Shown here: one piece after another, positions 49,198 to 54,835 of the stretch
Numbering within the stretch: position 1 is the first letter of the stretch
Layout: every line of letters begins with the position of its first letter
Source: a virus
Reading direction: 5' to 3' (one strand)
IMG/VR virus record: IMGVR_UViG_3300029448_000055
Location: 1-54,835 of that record
Length of the DNA stretch: 54,835 nt
The notes under the pieces: model-generated
The model's database searches: none
What the model was told of the DNA's origin: nothing
The model's input: the letters and a program-made list of their open reading frames with translations, nothing else
Program-made: the position numbers and the translations under genes

Positions 49198-50091
49198 CTA
49201 TGCTACATCCTCCCAATCTGGTGTTTGTGTTTCAGTTATTTCAGACCAGCCTGGAGTTTGTGTTTCAGTAATATTACTATAATTTGGTGTCTGTGTGCTA
49301 TCAAACTCAAACCAAATTATTAAATTTTCATTAAGTGAGCTAGTAGCACTAACTCCTAATAAAGTAACATTTGCTTCAGCATCTGGAGTTATTGAACCAA
49401 CGCCACCTGTTGCTGTTTGACCCGTTGGAATAATATTTGCTTTTCCAACAATAGTTAAAGTACCGACACCACCTGTCGCGGCTTGCCCAGTCGGAACTGT
49501 GTTGGCTTTGGCAATTGTGCTAACAGATCCTAATGCTGAGGTACCAACCTGCGTGGTAACTGTGACATTGGCTTCAGCGTCAGTGGTAACACTAACTGAG
49601 CCGACAGTACTAACTAGAGTTGGTAAAGTGGCAACTGCTTGGGCATTGACCCCGACACCAGCAATTTGTCCTGTGGCTGTTTGTCCAGTTGGAATTACAT
49701 TGGCTTTACCAATAATACTTGGCGTACCAAGGCCACTGGTAACTGTTAATCCAGTAACTGTAACATTACTAGCTGCATCAATTGCAATCGTGCCTAACGC
49801 AGAAGTACCAACTTGACTGCCTGGGGTTACATTAGCTTCAGCATCGGTGGTGACGCTAACCGAACCAACGGTACTGACTAAAGTAGGGAGGGTGGCTATA
49901 GCTTGCGCGTTGACGCCAACGCCAGAAACGGCACTAGTGGCCGCTTGTCCAGAAAGAGTTTGATTGGCTTTACCTACTTGAGCAGTAGTGCCAAGTGCTG
50001 AGGTTCCAGCTAAACCAGAAAGCGTAACTTGTACGGGAGTGCCACCTAAAGACGCAAAGGGCGATTGCGAAAAGGCGGTTATCCCAAACAT
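49198..50091 (-). CDS. Repeat-containing fiber-like protein
   Basis: 297 residues. MFGITAFSQSPFASLGG is typical of virion proteins with fiber repeats. GVGVNAQAIATLPTLVSTVG and its copy at 145-176 differ by one residue over 32 (57-88 versus 145-176), and shorter GKANxIPTGQTATG units recur. The C-terminus has three TQTP-x-W/Y units. It is probably a trimeric fiber element. A second copy of a fold unit is visible, with diverged codons. Confidence 0.6.
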   Translation of the reverse strand: MFGITAFSQSPFASLGGTPVQVTLSGLAGTSALGTTAQVGKANQTLSGQAATSAVSGVGVNAQAIATLPTLVSTVGSVSVTTDAEANVTPGSQVGTSALGTIAIDAASNVTVTGLTVTSGLGTPSIIGKANVIPTGQTATGQIAGVGVNAQAVATLPTLVSTVGSVSVTTDAEANVTVTTQVGTSALGSVSTIAKANTVPTGQAATGGVGTLTIVGKANIIPTGQTATGGVGSITPDAEANVTLLGVSATSSLNENLIIWFEFDSTQTPNYSNITETQTPGWSEITETQTPDWEDVA

Positions 50092-50092
50092 C

Positions 50093-50317
50093 TTAGTCCT
50101 CGGCTATTTCTTTGGTTTCTGTCTCTTTAGGTTCTTGTAAAGAAGTTTTTAAATTATTTTCTAAAACAATTAAAGCAGCCACAATTACATCTAAAGCTTT
50201 TTGTGTTTTAAATTTTTCTTCTTGCTGTTCTTTAATTAAGTTATAAAAATATTTCTGTTGATCAGACATTTCATCAACAGGATATTCTTTATCATCAATA
50301 AGCAGTTTTTCTGTCAT
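50093..50317 (-). CDS. Small coiled protein, DUF6447-like
   Basis: 74 residues. LIDDKEYPVDEMSDQQKYFYN, then a helix with ALDVIVAALIVLENNLK, resembles the small DUF6447-type proteins found next to phage fibers. It has an acidic tail. One base separates it from the gene downstream. Confidence 0.5.
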   Translation of the reverse strand: MTEKLLIDDKEYPVDEMSDQQKYFYNLIKEQQEEKFKTQKALDVIVAALIVLENNLKTSLQEPKETETKEIAED

Positions 50318-50321
50318 ATTA

Positions 50322-51026
50322 TTACTCCTGTATTTCTTTTGGTTGTGCTGGCATATCCCAACAATTTAAGTTAGAGGCTATTGTACGCCTTTCGCCTTCA
50401 CCTTTGAATGGATAAACCATATGTTGTAACCAAGAAGGAAAAACTAATAATTTTCCTACTTCTGGTTTTATAACGAAAGATTGTGGGGGTCTTAATCTTT
50501 CCGTATTCATTAATTCATTACGTCCATATTGAAAAGCGATATAGCCATCGCAATCGCCTGACGCTTGATACAAAGAATAATTTTGTGAACCAGCTGTTGG
50601 TTGATCTAATATTTGTTGCGGTACTTTAGTCCAGCCAGTCGTAGATATACCCATAATAGTTTTAGTGCCGTGATCGTGTATAGGGTTGTAATCGCCAGCA
50701 TAACTATGTACGGACCAAGTTTCATCAACGGCTACTGCTTTTGGATGATTTAATTTAGTGCCAGTGTTTTGGCTGAAAAAATTTATATAATCCGCACCTA
50801 ACGAACAAATAAAATCGGTATATTCTTTAATGCGTTTATCGCCATTGTCTAACAATAATTGTTCGCCTTGGGTTATTTGTCCGACTAAAGTATCAGCTAA
50901 AGATTTTTTATCTTCCGTCTCTTGATATTCGTCTAAATAATCGTTTATATCGTTTACCATACTTAACGGCATTTCTGTTTCCATAACAAAAACAGAAGGC
51001 ATATTATGTACAGTTACTTCTGCCAT
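50322..51026 (-). CDS. 2OG-Fe(II) oxygenase
   Basis: 234 residues. HxD-type metal ligands lie in YNPIHDHGTK (about 115-121), with His202 in WLQHMVYPF and an Arg in GEGERRTIASNLN (about 213) for the 2-oxoglutarate. LLVFPSWLQHMVYPF is typical of the 2OG-FeII_Oxy_5 (TIGR02466-like) phage family. It could hydroxylate a virion protein or host target. It sits within the fiber cluster and is coupled to the 106-residue gene. Confidence 0.75.
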   Translation of the reverse strand: MAEVTVHNMPSVFVMETEMPLSMVNDINDYLDEYQETEDKKSLADTLVGQITQGEQLLLDNGDKRIKEYTDFICSLGADYINFFSQNTGTKLNHPKAVAVDETWSVHSYAGDYNPIHDHGTKTIMGISTTGWTKVPQQILDQPTAGSQNYSLYQASGDCDGYIAFQYGRNELMNTERLRPPQSFVIKPEVGKLLVFPSWLQHMVYPFKGEGERRTIASNLNCWDMPAQPKEIQE

Positions 51027-51346
51027 TAACTAGGTACGCTAAACGCTTGGTCGGGGGTACTTGCTACTGGCGGATTAGTAATAACTGAATCTACTTGACT
51101 AGCAAAAACTGTATCCCAGTGTGAAACAGGACAGATAGCTACTAAATCTGCATTTGACCAACTGCTTTTAGCTTTTAACGTAAAGCCATTTACCGATTGC
51201 TCAACTGTAGTGCTAAAAGTAGAAGTGTAATAGGTTGCATCACCTTCACTACCATTTTCATATTTCATTTCTATATCCCATTTATCAACTTTGCTACTGC
51301 TGTTAACGTATGGGGTACATTTTGTTATAGCTTTTGTTACTGCCAT
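51026..51346 (-). CDS. Small beta-rich fiber-cluster protein
   Basis: 106 residues. VDKWDIEMKYENGSEGD, then TLKAKSSWSNADLVAICP, is of a kind that recurs in fiber clusters. Its counterpart at 53356 has a different sequence but the same size class and position after a fiber gene. The function is unknown. Confidence 0.5.
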   Translation of the reverse strand: MAVTKAITKCTPYVNSSSKVDKWDIEMKYENGSEGDATYYTSTFSTTVEQSVNGFTLKAKSSWSNADLVAICPVSHWDTVFASQVDSVITNPPVASTPDQAFSVPS

Positions 51347-51356
51347 TTTTTACTCC

Positions 51357-53351
51357 TTAGTTTAATTTATTTTCTAATTCATCAACTTTTGCTGATAATT
51401 CTTGAATTGCTTTAATTGCCATAGGTAACATAGCACTATAAGCAGCTTCTAGTTTTTCAGGATTATCCTCTAAAACTAATTGATGTTGGTCGTTATTACC
51501 AAGTTCTAATAATTCTTGAGCAATAAAACCATTTCTAGTTTTACCTTGATGTGGTGCATTATTTTGCGTTCTTAAATTCCATTTAAATTGTACTGGTCTA
51601 GTACTATTAATAAAATCTAAACCATAAGGTAAATCAATTATATCTGTTTTATCTCTAACATCAGATAAAGATGAAATACTATTAACATTACATCTAAGAG
51701 CAGAAATGTTCCCGTCTCCTAAAGTAAAACTGTTATTTGAATCAACTCCTGCTGTATCTGATGCTCTACCTATACAAGTATTATTACTTCCAGTGGTAGT
51801 TGAGTCTCCTGCTTCACAACCTATAAAAGTATTATTATCACCTGTAGTAACTGCAAGTCCTGCGTCTTTACCTACAGCAGTATTTTTATCACCACTTGTA
51901 GAAGCTGTTAAAGCTTGGTGTCCTACTGCGGTATTATTATCCGACTGTAAATTTGCATCTAAAGCGCTAGTTCCTATCGCTATATTATTGCCACCTTGGG
52001 TATTAGCTATTAAAGCATTTACACCCATAGCAATATTATTAGAGCCTGTAGTAGTTGCTTGTAAAGCATTACCACCAACTCCTATGTTTGCTGTACCAGT
52101 AGTGCTTGACATTAAAACAGCGTCTCCGACAGCTGTGTTATCGGATGAAGTTGTGAGTGTAGATAAACAAAGACGACCAATCGCTACGTTAGAAGAACCA
52201 GTGGTACACGCTTTTAAAGCATCTTTACCTGCTGCGGTGTTGTTACTTGCTGTGGTGTTTGCCAGTAAAGCATTCTGACCAACTGCTGTGTTATTATGTC
52301 CTGTAGTATTAGCATTTAATGACCTTGAACCATAAGCTGTGTTGTAATTACCTGTTGTATTAGCAGATAATGAAACTAATCCAAAAGCAGAATTTTCTGT
52401 ACCTGTTGTATTAGCATCAAGGCTTTCATGTCCAAAAGCACTATTGTAAACACCTGTAGTGTTTGCAGCTAATGAGCTTTTACCAACTGCTGTATTTTCA
52501 GAGCCAGTACTGTTTGCTGCTAAAGCATCTTTACCAACTGCTGTGTTGTTAGATGCTGTAGTGTTAGCACCAAGAGCATCTCGACCAACCGCTGTATTAG
52601 AAGCTCCAGTAGTAGTTACATTTAAAGCTGCAAAACCAACTGCGGTGTTATCATCTGCGGTAGTAGCATTTTCTAAAGCAGCTGTACCAAGTGCTGTGTT
52701 TTGAGACCCTGTTGTGTTAGCTGGTAATGAGTTTTTACCTAATGCAGCATTATTTGTTCCTGTAGTGTTTGCTCCTAAAGAAGCATAACCAACTGCAGTG
52801 TTGTTAGATGCTGTGGTGTTGGCATCAAGAGCTGTAGAACCTATTGCTACATTATTTGCTCCTGTAGTAATTGCTAATAACGCTGAATTTCCAATTGCTG
52901 TGTTATCAGCGCCAGTAACAGCTGTACTACCTGTTGCTCCTAAAGTAGCGTTACCTACTGCTGTGTTATTTGAACCTGTTGTTAAATTTTGAGCAGCATA
53001 AGAACCAACTGCTACAGTGTTAGAACCTGTAGTTAAACCCACTCCAGATGAAAAACCTAACGCTGTGTTATTGTCACCTGTAGTTAAAGCTGCAAAGACA
53101 TCTACACCTACACCTGTATTGTAGTTAGCAGCATCTATAGTACCTGTAGCATTATCACCAATCATTATTGATGAAGTACCAAAAGTCTTGCTGGTTATGC
53201 CGTTATAGCTTGCTGCTGTAGAAGCACCCGTTACAGCTAAATCCCCACCTACCGAAACATCCTCAGAACTATCAATAGTAATAGCAGTAGCATCAGAACT
53301 GTCCGAAATACCTGTATTTAATAAGCCTCTTGAGATTTTTGTTAGTGCCAT
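51357..53351 (-). CDS. Trimeric YadA-like fiber with S74 chaperone
   Basis: 664 residues. The N-terminus NTGISDSSDATAITIDSSED is shared with the fiber at 53702. Residues about 76-540 are some 27 copies of a 17-residue unit of the form NNTAVGxxALxANTTGx, as in YadA-type left-handed beta-roll heads. The end has SDVRDKTDIIDLPYGLDFIN (from 563), then NGFIAQELLEL, a peptidase S74 intramolecular chaperone that trimerises and cuts itself off, and a coiled-coil tail. It is a long fiber or spike. Confidence 0.82.
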   Translation of the reverse strand: MALTKISRGLLNTGISDSSDATAITIDSSEDVSVGGDLAVTGASTAASYNGITSKTFGTSSIMIGDNATGTIDAANYNTGVGVDVFAALTTGDNNTALGFSSGVGLTTGSNTVAVGSYAAQNLTTGSNNTAVGNATLGATGSTAVTGADNTAIGNSALLAITTGANNVAIGSTALDANTTASNNTAVGYASLGANTTGTNNAALGKNSLPANTTGSQNTALGTAALENATTADDNTAVGFAALNVTTTGASNTAVGRDALGANTTASNNTAVGKDALAANSTGSENTAVGKSSLAANTTGVYNSAFGHESLDANTTGTENSAFGLVSLSANTTGNYNTAYGSRSLNANTTGHNNTAVGQNALLANTTASNNTAAGKDALKACTTGSSNVAIGRLCLSTLTTSSDNTAVGDAVLMSSTTGTANIGVGGNALQATTTGSNNIAMGVNALIANTQGGNNIAIGTSALDANLQSDNNTAVGHQALTASTSGDKNTAVGKDAGLAVTTGDNNTFIGCEAGDSTTTGSNNTCIGRASDTAGVDSNNSFTLGDGNISALRCNVNSISSLSDVRDKTDIIDLPYGLDFINSTRPVQFKWNLRTQNNAPHQGKTRNGFIAQELLELGNNDQHQLVLEDNPEKLEAAYSAMLPMAIKAIQELSAKVDELENKLN
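51730..53126. repeat. 51-bp repeat array in fiber gene
   Basis: About 27 tandem copies of a 51-base unit encode the YadA-like roll. Copies are diverged at third positions but close enough for recombination to change copy number. The array also makes false frames on the plus strand. Confidence 0.65.
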
Positions 53352-53355
53352 AATA

Positions 53356-53700
53356 TTATTCTATAGTTTTTTGTACGGATGTTGGCGTTACTTTTTCAGC
53401 TATTGTCGCATCCAGACCAGTTTTCATTTCTGTTACTTTATCAGACGTTAAAGCTGCTTCGACCCAACCCTGCACTGCTGCAGCATCGAGACTAGCAAAA
53501 GCGGTAAAGCTTGATAAGTCTGAAGTATCTAAACCCTGAGACCCATAGACTGTTGCAGTTTGCGCATTGCCGTCTGCATCATTATTAGTGTCATCAGTAG
53601 CTGTTAGTCGCCAGTGCACATTATAAACTACGTCAGACTTAGAGTCTTTAGTAGGATAAGTGTCCACAGTTTTTACATCCCATGCGTATGATATTGCCAT
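53356..53700 (-). CDS. Small DUF7936-like protein
   Basis: 114 residues from the ATG at 53700, which has GGAGGTGACTAAA before it. A longer start at 53748 would add 16 residues inside the upstream gene. AISYAWDVKTVDTYPTKDSKS, then VYNVHWRLTATDDTNND, is the pattern of small beta-rich proteins found with phage fibers. Its counterpart at 51026 lies after a similar fiber gene. Confidence 0.6.
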   Translation of the reverse strand: MAISYAWDVKTVDTYPTKDSKSDVVYNVHWRLTATDDTNNDADGNAQTATVYGSQGLDTSDLSSFTAFASLDAAAVQGWVEAALTSDKVTEMKTGLDATIAEKVTPTSVQKTIE

Positions 53701-53701
53701 T

Positions 53702-54820
53702 TTAGTCACCTCCTTTGAGTGTGTTAATTTCAGATTGTAAGGCTTCAATCTGTGTTTGTTGTTCTTGGATTGCTTTGGTTAAAACTGCTGTTAAGTGTCC
53801 ATAAGACATACCTTTTTGTTCATCTCCATCTGGGGTTACATCTGTGTTTACAATTTCAGGTACTAAAGACTCAACTTCTTGTGCAATAAATCCAATTTGT
53901 TCATCGTCATTTAATTTCATTTTATACTTTCTAGGTTTTAAAGCCTTCACTGTATCTAAACCATAACTAATATCTTCTATATCTTTTTTTATTCTTTCAT
54001 CTGAAGCATCATTGAATGCACCTGCTTGGTCTATATATCCTTGATTACTACCATTGTAAAAAAATAAATTTCCTGAACTTGATTGATAAATTTGTCTGTA
54101 ATAATTAGCAGGAGCACCAGAGTAAGTAATACCCACACCACCATCTCCTACACTTAGCATAGAACTGTTAATTTGTGCAGTTAGTCCAATATAAACTTGA
54201 CCAGCAGAGGTAATTCGCATTCTTTCATTAGAACCTAATGTATCTCCGTTGCTAAAAATAAAAGCTGAAGTGCCTCTATCGTAACCAAAAGACACTTCAT
54301 TTGTTGCACCAGAAAAATTAATAAAAGCATCATGGGAGTCAGAAGAAACTAATGATAATTTTACATCACCTCCACTTGAAACCATTTGTGCGTGTATAGA
54401 ACTACTATCTAAGATATGAAATTTAGAAGTAGGAGTTCCACCAATTCCAACATTACCAGAAGAATCTATTCGCATTCTTTCATTACCATTACTGTAAAAC
54501 TGTAAAGCATCAGAAGAATGGGTATAAACTAAAGCACCTTTAAAATTGCTATCTTCGTCACCAAATCGTACTTGACCAAGACCTGTTGATGCCGAAGCAA
54601 AATAAAGTTCAGTATTTGCGTTATTTTCAAGAGTTAGAGTTGAGTCAGTTCTTGATTGAAATCCTGTTAAAGCGTTTTTTGTAAAATGACCTTTTGTTTG
54701 TGGACTTGTAGTTCCAATTCCAACATTTTCAGAGCTATCTATAGTAATTGCAGTGGCATTACTTCCATCAACAATGCCAGGGGTACTTGATAACTCTACT
54801 GGGATCTTAGTATTAGCCAT
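53702..54820 (-). CDS. Fiber with S74 chaperone
   Basis: 372 residues. The start SSTPGIVDGSNATAITIDSSE parallels the 664-residue fiber. Residues 30-260 are beta-rich (GFQSRTDSTLTLENNANTELY, GNERMRIDSSGNVGIGG). The S74 domain begins at SDERIKKDIEDISYGLDTVK (273), with QIGFIAQEVESLVPEIV and a coiled tail. The upstream end carries TGGAGGCACTAGAAA as ribosome site. It is a receptor-binding candidate, one of three related fiber genes. Confidence 0.8.
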   Translation of the reverse strand: MANTKIPVELSSTPGIVDGSNATAITIDSSENVGIGTTSPQTKGHFTKNALTGFQSRTDSTLTLENNANTELYFASASTGLGQVRFGDEDSNFKGALVYTHSSDALQFYSNGNERMRIDSSGNVGIGGTPTSKFHILDSSSIHAQMVSSGGDVKLSLVSSDSHDAFINFSGATNEVSFGYDRGTSAFIFSNGDTLGSNERMRITSAGQVYIGLTAQINSSMLSVGDGGVGITYSGAPANYYRQIYQSSSGNLFFYNGSNQGYIDQAGAFNDASDERIKKDIEDISYGLDTVKALKPRKYKMKLNDDEQIGFIAQEVESLVPEIVNTDVTPDGDEQKGMSYGHLTAVLTKAIQEQQTQIEALQSEINTLKGGD

Positions 54821-54835
54821 TTTCTAGTGCCTCCA

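Noticed and set aside
51706-52278. 190-codon plus-strand frame in the YadA-like gene
   Set aside because: It is an antisense reading of the 51-bp repeats and its product is a mirror repeat with no start signal.
54813-54835. Claim that the window is a closed circle
   Set aside because: Frames do not join directly, and no terminal repeat is seen between the first and last bases.

Overview
This 54.8 kb window reads as almost all of the genome of a short-tailed (podovirus-like) double-stranded DNA phage of a marine bacterium. It has a P22-type portal, stacked head-to-tail adaptor proteins, very large internal virion proteins, a nozzle-like tail protein and several chaperone-terminated fibers. 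I see no tape measure, tail tube, sheath or integrase. The sequence is AT-rich and very densely packed: ATGA, TAATG and GTGA overlaps are the rule, and many starts are GTG or TTG. Several protein types (small capsid-associated proteins, basic proteins with PSAYA-like motifs, the GVKAYRKLNPGSK type, the IPAMLSDGEF motif) are typical of uncultured marine phages. The host cannot be named from this sequence. A marine proteobacterium is the reasonable guess.

Layout. (1) 1-15024, minus strand: packaging and head operon. From a promoter near 15065-15115 it runs through a small membrane protein, terL, a lysine-rich protein, an exonuclease VII small-subunit homologue (xseB), portal, a GroES-like co-chaperonin, scaffold, major capsid protein, a terminator-promoter pair at 6143-6242, capsid-associated proteins, adaptors, a Rossmann-fold protein and a fiber gene cut by the window start. 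(2) 15185-20338: accessory early region. Divergent small genes share one leader type. A 557-base non-coding stretch carries iteron-like repeats and looks like a replication origin. It is followed by a plus-strand chain of tiny genes joined by identical 14-base junctions. (3) 20295-25613, minus strand: terS, a repeat and G-quadruplex patch, a DNA methyltransferase, a PAPS-reductase-like protein, a small membrane protein, a primase-helicase and an HTH repressor. (4) 25705-30907, plus strand: recombination and replication operon with a Sak4-like ATPase, a zinc ribbon, a DUF669-like ssDNA-binding protein, a DEAD/DEAH helicase, a PD-(D/E)XK nuclease and an RHH protein. (5) 30908-31975: HNH nuclease, DUF1064 nuclease and a second RHH protein. 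(6) 31972-54835, minus strand: second late block with fibers, a 2OG-Fe(II) oxygenase, two exported proteins, small membrane and coiled-coil lysis candidates, the nozzle, strongly basic proteins, an M15 endolysin, a holin, a GNAT enzyme and the internal virion proteins.

How it fits together. The HTH gene at 25401 and the recombination operon at 25705 are read from back-to-back promoters and look like a lambda-style switch with a leaderless repressor mRNA. The primase-helicase, SSB, Sak4, helicase and nuclease could initiate and recombine DNA, but no DNA polymerase is present, so host polymerase is probably used. Late genes all point the same way. If the window ends are close in the real genome, blocks 6 and 1 form one late block of about 38 kb whose fiber cluster is split by the window ends.

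Most unusual: the phage xseB, a recurring [FYM]AxGG peptide motif in separately encoded virion proteins, the chain of genes with identical junctions, a candidate origin with 21-bp-spaced iterons, a G-quadruplex next to TGCACAAC repeats, and a pair of secreted proteins in the late block.
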